Origin: Bacteroidales bacterium
GTDB lineage: Bacteria > Bacteroidota > Bacteroidia > Bacteroidales > VadinHA17
Direction of reading: 5' to 3'
Length of the DNA stretch: 64,000 nucleotides
Assembly (NCBI GenBank): GCA_016715075.1
Contig: JADKBK010000002.1
Coordinates: forward strand, 124,001 to 188,000
A program made the translations under genes and the position numbers. Positions 37,541 to 47,282 of this stretch are shown here, in pieces (position 1 is the stretch's first letter; every line of letters starts with the position of its first letter). The notes below the pieces were generated by a model. The model made no database searches. It was not told the origin of the DNA and was given only the letters and a program-made list of their open reading frames with translations.

Positions 37541-37819
37541 TAATGTTATTTGATTAATACAGTTCATCAATTGATCAGATGTCTGAACCTAAATTTCACT
37601 AAAGATATAGTAATCTCAATAATAGTTTTAAAGTTCTTTTAAATTGTCTGGCAATCATATAAATCATCCTTTTCAATGATTTACAATTTTATTTCCCGGA
37701 TTGGTTTTATATCATGGCAAAAATAATATGATGCATGGAATTCATGATATTGTTGAATTTAATTAACTTGTATTCGATTCTGAGAGTTGAAAGTCAGATT
37801 AAATATTAATACTATACCC

Positions 37820-39697
37820 ATGTTAAGACATTTTATGATCATATCCCTTATCGGGCTGACACTCGCCGCATATTCAGAAGGCGGGAAGGAGATTAATTCA
37901 GAGATTAAAAATGTGACAGTTTACCTTCAGGGAGCTGAGGTTTCAAGGGAAGGATTTGTTACAGTTCCGAAAGGCACAACAACCTTTATATTTAAGGGCT
38001 TGTCTTCCAAAATAAGTCCAGAGAGTATTCAGGTGAGTGCTACAAACGGCCCTATGGTCGTGTCAGTTACTCACAGTATGGATTATCTTAATAAGGCAAC
38101 GGCCGGCAAGGACATTAAACTGCTGGAAACCAGGCGGAAAGAAATTCTTGACAGCATAAAACTACTTAACAATTTTAAGACAGTCTATGTTCAGGAAAAG
38201 GATATGATACTTTCAAACAAATCGATAGCCGGTGATAACGGTGTAAATGTAAATGAACTGGAACAGGCCGCAACCTTTTTCAGAAAACGATTGACTGAGA
38301 TTGAATCGGCAACTCATAAAATGGATAATTCTGTTTTCGGGTTAAAAACTAACCTGGTAATGATCTCAAAACAGTTGCAGGAACTGAATTCAAAAATAGA
38401 TTTGCCAACAAGCCAGGTAACAGTTGTTATCTCAGCTGAAGCGGACACCAGATCAAATATCAGGCTTACTTACTTTATAGCTGATGCCAGTTGGATCCCG
38501 GCATATGATGTTAGGATAAAGGAGGTAAATGAACCTCTTGGCCTTTTCTACAAAGCCAAAGTTCGTCAAAACTCAAATGAAGAGTGGAACAATGTCAATT
38601 TAACTCTGTCGACAGGTAATCCTTCAATTAGCAATAATAAACCCGAACTCTCTGCCTATTATCTTACTTTCAATAACTACTATACCGACAGATCGAATCT
38701 GCTGCTGACTTCCCGACAGCCAGTCAGAGGAAAGGTCACAGGTAAGGTTACCGATTCGGAAACAAAGGAAGCGCTCCCTGGTGTAAATGTTATTGTTAAA
38801 GGTACAACCACAGGAACAGTAACGGATACCTATGGGAATTATCAGATTGATCTTCCGGCGGGTTCAGATATACTCTCATATACTTTTCTCGGCTATCAGG
38901 CGCAGGAACAGATCGCTAATTCTCCGGTTCTGAATATAGTCATGACTCCTGATATTCAAATGCTTGAGGAAGTTGTTGTTGCTGCTTACGGAGTGAGTGG
39001 GGATGAGGTTGCTGCTCTTCAGGGAAGAGTTGCCGGAGTGACGGTATCGAGAAAAAAGGAACAGATCCCGCTGGGGATTGAAAAAAGGCAGCTTACAACG
39101 GAGTTTCAGATTAAAATACCCTATTCAATACCCTCTGACAACCAACCTTATGATGTTTCGATGGTTGAGTATGAAATTGATGCTGAATATCAGTATTCTG
39201 CAATTCCGAAGCTATCAAAGGATGCGTATCTGATAGCGGGAATACCAGATTACTTTAAGTATAGCCTCCTCAATGGAAATGCCAATATCTTTTTTAAGGG
39301 AGTCTACCAGGGAGAGTCATTTATTGACCTTGACACCCCGCTCGATACACTTACACTTTCTGTTGGAAGAGATCAGGATATTATAATATCGAGAGAGATT
39401 CAGAAGGATTTTGTCAGCAAAAGTTTGATGGGAAGCTCAAGGAAAGAGCAAAAATCATGGCTGATAACAATTAAGAATAACAAGGCTGTACCGGTCAGCA
39501 TCACTGTTGAGGATCAATATCCTGTTTCAAAGACAGATGATATTAAAGTGGATCTTATTGAGAGTTCAGGAGCAAAGCAGGAAGAATCCACTGGCAGGCT
39601 GACCTGGGATTTGAAGCTGAAACCGGGTGAGAAAAAGGAAATTTACCTGAGATATTCAGTAAAATACCCTTCCGGGAGGCCTTTAATTATAGAATAG
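37820..39697 (+). CDS. MuiA/DUF4139-family protein with SusC-type insert
   Basis: 625 residues from ATG 37820 (an in-frame TTG is 33 bases earlier). Signal peptide to about residue 20; DUF4140-like N-terminal domain (VTVYLQGAEVSREG); coiled coil about 85-200; DUF4139 beta domain beginning RLTYFIADASWIPAYDVRI. At ~304-408 this domain is interrupted by a carboxypeptidase-regulatory-like segment (GKVTDSETKEALPGVNVIV), a TonB-box-like EVVVAAYG and the plug start ALQGRVAGVTV, after which DUF4139 resumes (QLTTEFQI). The DUF4139 part is linked in other bacteria to mucoidy control; here the function is unknown. Convergent with the next gene. Confidence 0.8.
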   Translation: MLRHFMIISLIGLTLAAYSEGGKEINSEIKNVTVYLQGAEVSREGFVTVPKGTTTFIFKGLSSKISPESIQVSATNGPMVVSVTHSMDYLNKATAGKDIKLLETRRKEILDSIKLLNNFKTVYVQEKDMILSNKSIAGDNGVNVNELEQAATFFRKRLTEIESATHKMDNSVFGLKTNLVMISKQLQELNSKIDLPTSQVTVVISAEADTRSNIRLTYFIADASWIPAYDVRIKEVNEPLGLFYKAKVRQNSNEEWNNVNLTLSTGNPSISNNKPELSAYYLTFNNYYTDRSNLLLTSRQPVRGKVTGKVTDSETKEALPGVNVIVKGTTTGTVTDTYGNYQIDLPAGSDILSYTFLGYQAQEQIANSPVLNIVMTPDIQMLEEVVVAAYGVSGDEVAALQGRVAGVTVSRKKEQIPLGIEKRQLTTEFQIKIPYSIPSDNQPYDVSMVEYEIDAEYQYSAIPKLSKDAYLIAGIPDYFKYSLLNGNANIFFKGVYQGESFIDLDTPLDTLTLSVGRDQDIIISREIQKDFVSKSLMGSSRKEQKSWLITIKNNKAVPVSITVEDQYPVSKTDDIKVDLIESSGAKQEESTGRLTWDLKLKPGEKKEIYLRYSVKYPSGRPLIIE

Positions 39698-39725
39698 AAG
39701 GTTAAAACTGCAGGAGATCATAAGG

Positions 39726-41639
39726 TTACTTTGCCAGCATTACCTTTACATTATCTGCTTTCGAAACTGCAAGACAAAATTCATAGAAATTCTTGTATTC
39801 GGCGGCCTTGAACCGGCCCTGATTTATTACAAACTTTCTTGAATAAATAATATTATTGTCTTTGGCGGTTACTGTGTATGAAAAGTCCCCAAATGCTGAT
39901 TTGATCTCTTTTCCGCCTTGTAAAGATTCTATTTTGTAATTAGAAGGTACTTTGTAAACCAGTGTATCGTAATCAGCAGTGGATCTGTGGATGATGAAAT
40001 CAGATTTTCTTTCCTTAATCATTTTTTTGATTGGAGTCTGAACATTTACAAGGTTTAGAGGCAATATCATGTAATTACCTGTAAATGAGCAATAGTTTTT
40101 TGAAACCCAGGATTCATCGATTGTTGCAGCAGGGATTGGCTCTTTAAAATTTCTGATATGGTAATCAATTAATTGCTGCGAAGGGAGAGTGGCGTTTCTA
40201 TAGAGCCATTTTTTCTGTTCATCCGGATTATAGAGAAACACTTCAGAAATATCATTGTACTGAAGGGCCTTATAATTGGTACTGATCTGACAACTTGCAT
40301 TCCCTGTTGCATCGATTACAAATTCAGATTTGGAGATTAATAGATTATCATCTGCTCCATATCTTTTTGTGTGTGCCAGCTTACCTCCTTCATTTGTAAT
40401 CAGGAGAACATCCCGGTCGTCAGTAAAGTCGCCCAGGAAGCCGAAAGGTGCTGTCTGACTCGTACATTCGAGCCAGATTGTATCTTTCCGGAATGGAACA
40501 CAAAGAATTACATGATCAAATTGCTGAAAATTAGGGAAATCATGGAAAATAGGTTCTATATAGACTCCTGAAGAAACCAGTGCCGGATAGGACTCAAGGC
40601 CTATTTGTCTTAGCAGGGTGTGCATGTAATTTGTCAGCGCCTTGCAATCTCCATATCCTGTTTCAAAAACTGTCTGTGCCGGAAAGGGTTGAAATCCGCC
40701 AATCCCGAGCTGGATTCCGACATAACGTGTATGTTCCTGCATATACTGATACAACAGCTTGATTTTACCAATTGTATCGTGGCCATTCTCAAGTTGTCTG
40801 GCAATAATGAATTTCTCTGCATCTGCTATCTGATCGCGTCCGGCATAAAGCTGATAGATCCATTTGCCATATTCATTCCAGTTGTTGGCCGTACCGGAAT
40901 AGATGTCAAACATCAGTTTGACGGGCATAATATATACTTTTGGAAGCCTTTCCGAAAGGCTGATGCTAAATGGCTCATATTCAATGGCTTTAATAGGACT
41001 GCACTGCCATGTTTCAATTGCCTTGTTTCCCTTGAAGGTTAATTCGGATTTGGATGAAAGGTTTAATTCTTTCTTTTTACACTGGATTTCTGATGGATGA
41101 ACAAAAGTGAATTTTGAATGCTCAAGTGAGATATTATATCCAAAAAGGGGATACCACATGCCATAGCTTATAAGACTGGTATATGCAATTTCATATTCAT
41201 ATTCCACTGTATAGGGATATTCCCCATAATTAGGCCTGTAATACTTAACCCTGTTGTCAGAATAAAGTGCTCCTCCATTCTGTGCCGGGCTGTCGGAAAT
41301 ATCAGATTGATTTATCTTTTTTACCTTTTTCCCGAACTTATCATAAATCGCAGCTTCATAAATGCTGACTTTAGAGTCCTTATCATAACTGATGCTCAGG
41401 TTTCCGAAATCGTCCCCGTTTTTATCAAGAATTGTAATTATTTTTTTAATTCTGTCTGTCCCCTTGTTAACACTTTGTAGTTCAAATTCTTTGACATACT
41501 CACGTATTACAGCATTTGCATTTTCCTTCAGGCTGTCTGCAATTGAAGCAGCAGAATAATTCTGGGCATTAACTGCTGTGAACAACAGGGCCGGAATCAT
41601 AGTCAGCCATTTAATATGATTAGTCATTTTTTTCTGCAA
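39726..41639 (-). CDS. Exported DUF3857 and transglutaminase-domain protein, catalytic residues intact
   Basis: 637 residues with a signal peptide (about 1-25). The DUF3857 beta domain covers roughly 45-260. The transglutaminase-like domain follows with Cys332 (GYGDCKALTNYM), His376 (QFDHVILC) and Glu391 in place of the usual Asp (WLECTSQTAPFG). The last ~200 residues form a further beta domain. Periplasmic cysteine peptidase or transferase is likely. It lies 64 bases downstream of the second DUF3857 gene's stop, on the same strand, and the two probably form an operon with the degenerate member first. Confidence 0.88.
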   Translation of the reverse strand: MQKKMTNHIKWLTMIPALLFTAVNAQNYSAASIADSLKENANAVIREYVKEFELQSVNKGTDRIKKIITILDKNGDDFGNLSISYDKDSKVSIYEAAIYDKFGKKVKKINQSDISDSPAQNGGALYSDNRVKYYRPNYGEYPYTVEYEYEIAYTSLISYGMWYPLFGYNISLEHSKFTFVHPSEIQCKKKELNLSSKSELTFKGNKAIETWQCSPIKAIEYEPFSISLSERLPKVYIMPVKLMFDIYSGTANNWNEYGKWIYQLYAGRDQIADAEKFIIARQLENGHDTIGKIKLLYQYMQEHTRYVGIQLGIGGFQPFPAQTVFETGYGDCKALTNYMHTLLRQIGLESYPALVSSGVYIEPIFHDFPNFQQFDHVILCVPFRKDTIWLECTSQTAPFGFLGDFTDDRDVLLITNEGGKLAHTKRYGADDNLLISKSEFVIDATGNASCQISTNYKALQYNDISEVFLYNPDEQKKWLYRNATLPSQQLIDYHIRNFKEPIPAATIDESWVSKNYCSFTGNYMILPLNLVNVQTPIKKMIKERKSDFIIHRSTADYDTLVYKVPSNYKIESLQGGKEIKSAFGDFSYTVTAKDNNIIYSRKFVINQGRFKAAEYKNFYEFCLAVSKADNVKVMLAK

Positions 41640-41702
41640 TTATTGTGATCTCTCAGAATTTCTGCATTCTGACAGGTACATGAACAAACTCAATTTTAAC
41701 TA

Positions 41703-43730
41703 TTAAATTGTCTTCCTGAGTATTATGCTCTCAGCATGTTTATTAACTATCTGGTTATATAATTCTTTGAGTGATTTGTATTCCTCAGGGAGGAAAAGTA
41801 TTTTGGTTACACTTCTTTTATAAACAACTGTAATCTTGTTTTCTGCGTTTTTTATATCGTAATAAACCGCTATTGAATTGTCGGGAAGCTTCATTACCGC
41901 CGGTTTTGGCAGTGATTCAACCTGGTATCCATCAGGGATTGTATACTCAAAAAGATATGTTTCTGATATCGGGTAGTTATAATTTACAGGGTATTTCCGG
42001 TCTTCGAGAGTGTAGCGGTTTTTTTCCAGAGTTTCAAATAGCATTGGCTGGAAAAGGATCTTATCACCGATTATTTCCGCACGGTCAGTTATTTCTACAT
42101 TAAGTGAATCGGTAAGAGGTTTGTAAATATTATCTTTCTCAGAGATCGAATAGCCGAGGACGTTAAGTCCTTTCGTGTTTTCCTGTAATATCTTTATATA
42201 ATCATCATTTGATTTTTCTTCATCAATTGATTCACGGTAATATATTCCACCATATCCGTCATATGATTCTTTGATGAAACCAGTGAAGTTGCCTTCAGGA
42301 GTAATATTCAGAACATAGTTTTTTACCTCGCTGAATTTCATCTTGGTTTCGAGATTTACCCAGTCTCCGGTTAACTCGTTTATCACCCTGCCCTGTCCGT
42401 TAATATCGTTGGCAGGGAGGAAGCCAAAGGGGCAGAATTCGCTTGTAGCGTCAAGCAGGTATATCTTTCCTTCAACCACTAAACGGGTAAGAACTGAATT
42501 GAATTTGGAAATTGTAGGGAAAGCGCTCAGGGCAGTGCCATTATCCCTTGTGCTGAACAATACAGGTGTTGCATCCAATCCGGCATTTTTAAGCATTACA
42601 GTCAGCAGGAGATTAATTTCTGATGAACTGCCTGTGCGATCTGCATAAGGTTTCTTTAATCCTTTTGTTGACCAGATTTTGTAGAGACCATTCCATTTCA
42701 TTTTCTTTTGAACGTAGGAATATATCGAGGAAGCCTTCTCAAGTTGTGTTGTTTTGTCCTTAATCAGGAATTTAACGGTATCTTTTATAAAACCGTCAGC
42801 TTTCAGTAATTGTCCAAAATCCTCATCTTGCTTCATCTGGTCGTTTACTGATTCCCATGTTTTAGCATAATCCTTGCTCGGTTCATTTGGAAATTTTATG
42901 CTGGCAAGCTCGTATTCTATTGATGAAATGTAGTTGTCTTCACAGTCAATATTAGGTTCTGAAATAAATGCAGGTACATTTTTTGTCGCAAGAATCTGTC
43001 TTGAGGTGTTCACTCTGATATCATATCTATCGTTCTGAGTCCGGGCACCTCCACCGGGCATCATATGCGTTTCACCTCTGCTTAATACGGTGAATTTTCC
43101 TTCAAACCTGTCATTTATGGCAATATCGAAGGGCAGGTATCCTTTTGCAGTTTGTCTGTAGATAAAATATTCAGGGATCTCGCAGATATACTGGCTCCAT
43201 ATTGCCGGGATTGAATATTGAAAAGTCCAGCCTCTCAGATTATAAAGAAAGTCAGAAGTAATTGAGTACGATAATTCAATTACAGAACCCTCCTTTACCT
43301 GTGGAAAGGCGAATTTCTCGATGTAATAGTTATTCGACTTCTCTTCAAAAATATTATCGTTATCAAGTTTTGTTTTAACTACTTTCCCGTCAACAAGATT
43401 GTAGGTGACAGCTTTCAGATCTGTAATTTTTTCCTTGCTTGCTCCGCTTTCATAAAGACTGAATTTAAAATCAGCGAGACGAAAGGCAGATTTCTTAAAT
43501 ATCTTTATCCGGAAATGCCTTTCAAAAACAAACTGGAATTGCTCCTCCGGGCTTAGAATGAATTTTGTGGTACCATAATCGAAAAGCATCAGGGCTTCAG
43601 CAGTTGTATCATTTTCGTACTTTGTCATGGCAAGATCGGCCTCATCAATTTTCCCGAATTTTGGTTCGGTAAACTGACCAAACGATAACGAAGTCATAAT
43701 CAGAAATATAAAACTGAATAAAGTTCTCAT
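41703..43730 (-). CDS. Exported DUF3857 and transglutaminase-like protein lacking the catalytic Cys
   Basis: 675 residues from the ATG that starts MRTLFSFIFLIMTSLSFGQ; a 17-residue-longer frame would not begin with a signal peptide. DUF3857 occupies about 50-260. The transglutaminase core is recognisable (SSIYSYVQKKMKWNGLY, then INLLLTVMLKNAGLDATPV) but the nucleophile segment reads GSSSE with Ser369 where family members of this type have Cys. A YLLDATSEFCPFG loop is kept. It is probably a non-catalytic partner of the neighbour or a binding protein. Same operon as the intact homologue. Confidence 0.86.
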   Translation of the reverse strand: MRTLFSFIFLIMTSLSFGQFTEPKFGKIDEADLAMTKYENDTTAEALMLFDYGTTKFILSPEEQFQFVFERHFRIKIFKKSAFRLADFKFSLYESGASKEKITDLKAVTYNLVDGKVVKTKLDNDNIFEEKSNNYYIEKFAFPQVKEGSVIELSYSITSDFLYNLRGWTFQYSIPAIWSQYICEIPEYFIYRQTAKGYLPFDIAINDRFEGKFTVLSRGETHMMPGGGARTQNDRYDIRVNTSRQILATKNVPAFISEPNIDCEDNYISSIEYELASIKFPNEPSKDYAKTWESVNDQMKQDEDFGQLLKADGFIKDTVKFLIKDKTTQLEKASSIYSYVQKKMKWNGLYKIWSTKGLKKPYADRTGSSSEINLLLTVMLKNAGLDATPVLFSTRDNGTALSAFPTISKFNSVLTRLVVEGKIYLLDATSEFCPFGFLPANDINGQGRVINELTGDWVNLETKMKFSEVKNYVLNITPEGNFTGFIKESYDGYGGIYYRESIDEEKSNDDYIKILQENTKGLNVLGYSISEKDNIYKPLTDSLNVEITDRAEIIGDKILFQPMLFETLEKNRYTLEDRKYPVNYNYPISETYLFEYTIPDGYQVESLPKPAVMKLPDNSIAVYYDIKNAENKITVVYKRSVTKILFLPEEYKSLKELYNQIVNKHAESIILRKTI

Positions 43731-44131
43731 AACGGATAAATTTAGTGTTAATACATATTCTTCCTTTGAATGATTTGACATATATTCAGATCGTTATCTG
43801 CGGATTTTAACATTGAGTGCTGCCATTCCGCTTATCTTCAGTCCGGCATTTATAAGTGCCGCGTTGCAGGGAAAAATAAATACCCGGTCAGATTACGATT
43901 TATTATACTATTGCCTCTGGATAACTTCCAACTTCACATCGGCAACAAGATAATGATATTTATATATTCAGGAAATGATTTTCAACAGAATTGCACTATG
44001 CCTATTAATAAAAAAAAGTGTTTGATTATTCGGACAAACAATGTTAGATTTGGTCCGGAGGCAATTTGTTCTCCTGTTATTCAGCCAGGCAAAATAATTA
44101 CATGTAATCAGAAATGTTTATGAGGTTAAGG
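43731..44131. other. Intergenic region, nothing firm seen
   Basis: 401 bases between divergent genes. It holds a 70-codon plus-strand frame (43911-44123) without recognisable features. No clear promoter pair, repeat or RNA was seen. Confidence 0.4.
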
Positions 44132-45013
44132 ATGAAGATATTGTTTATAGCAGCGGTTATATTAATTGCAGGTCTCTACGCTTTTACACGTAATGACAGG
44201 TATCACAGTTCTTTTTTCGAAGATTTCAATACTTCTGTATCTGAGAATTTTACACCCTCTACAGACGGCAGGGGAGCTGATTTTATATGGACATTCGGTG
44301 CAGATTCCCCAAATGAACCTGGCACAAAGATCCTTTCCCTGAAGATAGATCCGGAAGACAGGGCAGGAGCAGGAAAGGGACCGGAGATCATTTCAAATGA
44401 TTTTACTCATTTCGGCACCTATGCAGCTCGTCTCAGAGTACCTGATGTCAGGAAAATTCAACCTGATGTCGGTGCAGTGGTTGGTTACTTTACCTATCAG
44501 GTGGATAGTGTGCCCGGACTTAGTGAAATTGATTTTGAGTGGCTTCTGGCCGATCCTGAAATAATATATATTGGTACATGGACAGGTCTCCGTGGTGACC
44601 TGAAAAGAGTAGGCCGGACTATTAATCTTGCCAGTGGGACCATTTATAATACCTCATATAAGGAGCGTCTGAGTGGTATTATGAACCCTTTGACCGGTCA
44701 GCAAAATCAGCCTGAGACCATTCCGGTGATCGAAGGCTACGATGCATCCGCCAGGTTTTACACTTACGGGTTTAACTGGTATCCCGATCGCATACGGTGG
44801 TGGATGATCCATCCTGCTACTGCCGATACCGTTGTTTTATGGGATTACAGCGGATCAACTGTTGGAATCCCGCAGAATCATTCCCGCTACAGGATGAATT
44901 TCTGGCACACAAACAGCTGGCCAGTTGAGACAAATCCCAACTCTATTGAAAAGCCCCTTCATCCTTATGAGACTGAAATTGACTGGATGTCTTATGACCC
45001 TTTGAAAAATTAA
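44132..45013 (+). CDS. Glycoside hydrolase family 16-type protein
   Basis: 293 residues. ATG 44132 was preferred to one 18 bases upstream because an AAGG precedes it and a short hydrophobic leader follows (ILFIAAVILIAGLYAF). The catalytic GH16 motif is present as EIDFEW with E132 (nucleophile), D134 and E136 (acid/base). The jelly-roll fold is supported by HFGTYAARLRVPD and FYTYGFNWYPDRIRWW. GH16 enzymes cut beta-1,3/1,4-glucans, galactans or porphyran; substrate cannot be set. It has one N-terminal membrane segment and no sorting domain. Confidence 0.88.
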   Translation: MKILFIAAVILIAGLYAFTRNDRYHSSFFEDFNTSVSENFTPSTDGRGADFIWTFGADSPNEPGTKILSLKIDPEDRAGAGKGPEIISNDFTHFGTYAARLRVPDVRKIQPDVGAVVGYFTYQVDSVPGLSEIDFEWLLADPEIIYIGTWTGLRGDLKRVGRTINLASGTIYNTSYKERLSGIMNPLTGQQNQPETIPVIEGYDASARFYTYGFNWYPDRIRWWMIHPATADTVVLWDYSGSTVGIPQNHSRYRMNFWHTNSWPVETNPNSIEKPLHPYETEIDWMSYDPLKN

Positions 45014-45174
45014 ATTCTGAAGCATATACTGGTATTACAGATTCAGGAAATTGATTTTAAAAAGGTATTCTGAAGCACCTGGCTGACAGGATTGTTTCTC
45101 TTATATGCAGCATTCCTAATGATTGCTTCCAGGACTTTCTCGTATTCAATTCAAGTCCGGATCTCAAAATAAAA

Positions 45175-45204
45175 TTGACTTTTGTTTTTGAATTGTTTAA
45201 CTTG
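45175..45204 (+). promoter_or_regulatory. Predicted promoter of tonB
   Basis: TTG at 45175-45177, 20 bases, then TAACTTG at 45198-45204, one base short of TAnnTTTG. It lies 80 bases upstream of the start codon at 45285. Confidence 0.45.
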
Positions 45205-45284
45205 TATAGGTATTTAATCAGACGGTTGCGAACGGGCAATTTGTTACTAAATAAGAGGACGGGATTAACTTTCTTTTATAGGTC

Positions 45285-46064
45285 ATGGAAAAGGACTTAA
45301 AAAGATATTATGATTTCGATGAAATCGTATTCAGTGACAGGAATAAGGAATACGGAGCTTACTTGTTACGTAAGAAATATAGTAAGTATGTTGTTATATC
45401 GCTTTTCCTGGGAATCATGTTTATGTCTTCCGCAGTTATTACTCCGTATATAAATGCGAGAGCTTTAAAGAATCTCTCGAAGCATTCAGAGCGGCAGGTT
45501 GAGATCAGGATGGAGGATCTTGATCAGCCTGTTGATCAGGTTACTCCTCCTCCGCCACCTCCGCCTCCTCCAGCTGATGTGGTTCAGCAGCAGAAATATA
45601 TTCCTCCACAGGTTGTTGACACTGTTAAGCCGGAGGAAGATAATCAGCTTATGACCGCAGACCAGGCTCAGACAGAAGTTCAGGATGTTGAAGTGGTTGA
45701 AGTTGTCCAGGAAGTTAAGGAAGAGGTGCCGGAGGAAATTACAGAACCCGAACCATTCCTGTCTGTTGAAGAGATGCCTGAACCTCCGGGAGGGATGCAA
45801 GGCCTTTACAGGTATATCGCTGAAAACACAAGATATCCGACGATTGCCCTTGAAAATAATATACAGGGAAAAGTTATTGTCCAGTTTGTTGTAACATCCA
45901 AAGGCACACTTGATCAGATAAGTATTTTTAAGGGTGTCGATCCTGAACTCGATTCTGAAGCTTTAAGGGTTGTGAATACCTTTCCGGTTTTTAAACCCGG
46001 CAGGCAGGCCGGAAGACCAGTCCCTGTATGGGTCAAGGTCTATATTAATTTTCAGCTTAAATAG
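45285..46064 (+). CDS. tonB: TonB energy-transducer protein
   Basis: 259 residues with a cytoplasmic N-terminus (DFDEIVFSDRNKEYGAYLLR), one membrane segment (about 34-52), a proline run PPPPPPPPP and a Glu/Val-rich linker, and the C-terminal TonB domain (IQGKVIVQFVVTSKG ... PVPVWVKVYINF). TonB couples the inner-membrane proton gradient to TonB-dependent outer-membrane receptors. No ExbB or ExbD gene is nearby. The long N-terminal cytoplasmic segment with the DRNKEYGAY motif is standard for Bacteroidota TonB proteins. Confidence 0.95.
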   Translation: MEKDLKRYYDFDEIVFSDRNKEYGAYLLRKKYSKYVVISLFLGIMFMSSAVITPYINARALKNLSKHSERQVEIRMEDLDQPVDQVTPPPPPPPPPADVVQQQKYIPPQVVDTVKPEEDNQLMTADQAQTEVQDVEVVEVVQEVKEEVPEEITEPEPFLSVEEMPEPPGGMQGLYRYIAENTRYPTIALENNIQGKVIVQFVVTSKGTLDQISIFKGVDPELDSEALRVVNTFPVFKPGRQAGRPVPVWVKVYINFQLK

Positions 46065-46508
46065 TATTGTCTATTCCGGATCAGAGATACCCATTTTCCC
46101 GATCAGATAATTTCCGCTACTTGTTCTATTTCACACAATTTTTCTATTTGCAGATCCGATTTTTTTTAATATTTGAATACCGAAGCCACTTTTACGATTG
46201 TCAGGTCTGGAAAATACCTATTTACCCATATGAAAAGGATTCTGTCGGTCATACTTCTTCTGTGCGGCTTTCTTATCAAAGATTTTTCACAGTTTTGTAT
46301 TCATAAAGATAAAATCCCTCCCTTTCGTATCCAGAAAGCGTTGTCATCCCGAGCACCAGCGAGGGATCTTAACATTCTTTAAACAAATCCGGTTATAATT
46401 TTTTCTTTCTCTGATTTTAAACAGAAAATGATTACTAAATTAGATTCTAATTATTATTATTCATTCCCGACACTCATATTTTGTTAAATCATTACAAACC
46501 CCAAAGTT
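46065..46508. other. Intergenic region after tonB with a candidate repeat
   Basis: 444 AT-rich bases. Short frames here have no recognised family. The only distinctive sequence is the GC-richer element at 46341-46370. Confidence 0.45.
46341..46370. repeat. TTGTCATCCCGAGC...GAGGGATCTT intergenic element
   Basis: TTGTCATCCCGAGC, then ACCAGCGAGGGATCTT, with partial dyad symmetry (ATCCC and GGGAT). I recall sequence of this form as a frequent intergenic element in Bacteroidota and other bacteria, but only one copy lies in this window. Confidence 0.45.
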
Positions 46509-47063
46509 ATGAAAATTAGTTATTTACTCACATCAGCTCTCCTGTCATTAGCACTTACAATGCCAGGTAACGCTCAGAAAAACAGCGGAACGAAGATGAC
46601 TTATCATGATCCGGGTTTAAAGAAAGTGGTACAGGTCGCAATTGTGGTCCGCGATATTGAAGCCAGCAGCAAGCTATGGGCTGAATTGCTGGGAATGCCG
46701 GTGCCTGAAATTAGTACCACACGTCCCGGCCATGAGGTTAAGGAGATCTATCGGGGGAAACCATCCGAAGGACAGGTAAAGCTGACTTTCTTCAATCTTG
46801 GGCAGGTGGTGATTGAACTATTGCAGCCCATAAGTGAAGGTACCAGCTGGAAGGAATTTCTGGACAAAAAGGGAGAGGGCGTCCAGCACCTTGGATTTCA
46901 GGTTGAAGACCCAGGTAAGACTTCAAAGGCACTTGAGCAGGCAGGCTATCCCATTATTCATCAGGGACGTTATGATTCGGATGATGGCACATATATTTAT
47001 CATGAAACCCTTGATGCTCTGGGAGTGGTAATTGAACTTCTCCATTCCGACTCAGCAAAATAG
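46509..47063 (+). CDS. Exported VOC (glyoxalase-fold) protein
   Basis: 184 residues with a signal peptide ending near NAQ. Two vicinal-oxygen-chelate beta-alpha-beta units (QVAIVVRDIEASSKLWAELLG; VQHLGFQVEDPGKTSKALEQAG) follow, with IYHETLDALGVVIELLH at the end. The pattern is closest to the methylmalonyl-CoA-epimerase-like VOC group, which is normally cytoplasmic. Export makes an acyl-CoA substrate unlikely. Metal His and Glu positions appear present. Lies alone between tonB and the permease gene. Confidence 0.82.
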   Translation: MKISYLLTSALLSLALTMPGNAQKNSGTKMTYHDPGLKKVVQVAIVVRDIEASSKLWAELLGMPVPEISTTRPGHEVKEIYRGKPSEGQVKLTFFNLGQVVIELLQPISEGTSWKEFLDKKGEGVQHLGFQVEDPGKTSKALEQAGYPIIHQGRYDSDDGTYIYHETLDALGVVIELLHSDSAK

Positions 47064-47282
47064 AAGCAATTAAGCTTTACTTCCTACATGGGCAGTCCAG
47101 ATATGGCATTAATACCATAAAAAGGAACCATGTCTGACACTGCTCCGGGAGGTAATAGAATTGCATTTTCAAAAATTGGGTATGCTATGCGTACTCATTG
47201 ACAATTATTGCTATACAAACATTTCAATAAAGGATTCTTTAAATTCCTTAAAATATCCTATTTTGGTCTGAAAGATCGGATA

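Noticed and set aside
43911..44123. 70-codon frame before the GH16 gene
   Set aside because: Low-complexity composition and no recognisable domain; overlaps the probable GH16 start.
45546..45575. Possible tandem CTCC/CCG repeat in tonB
   Set aside because: It is only the codon run for the proline-rich linker of TonB.
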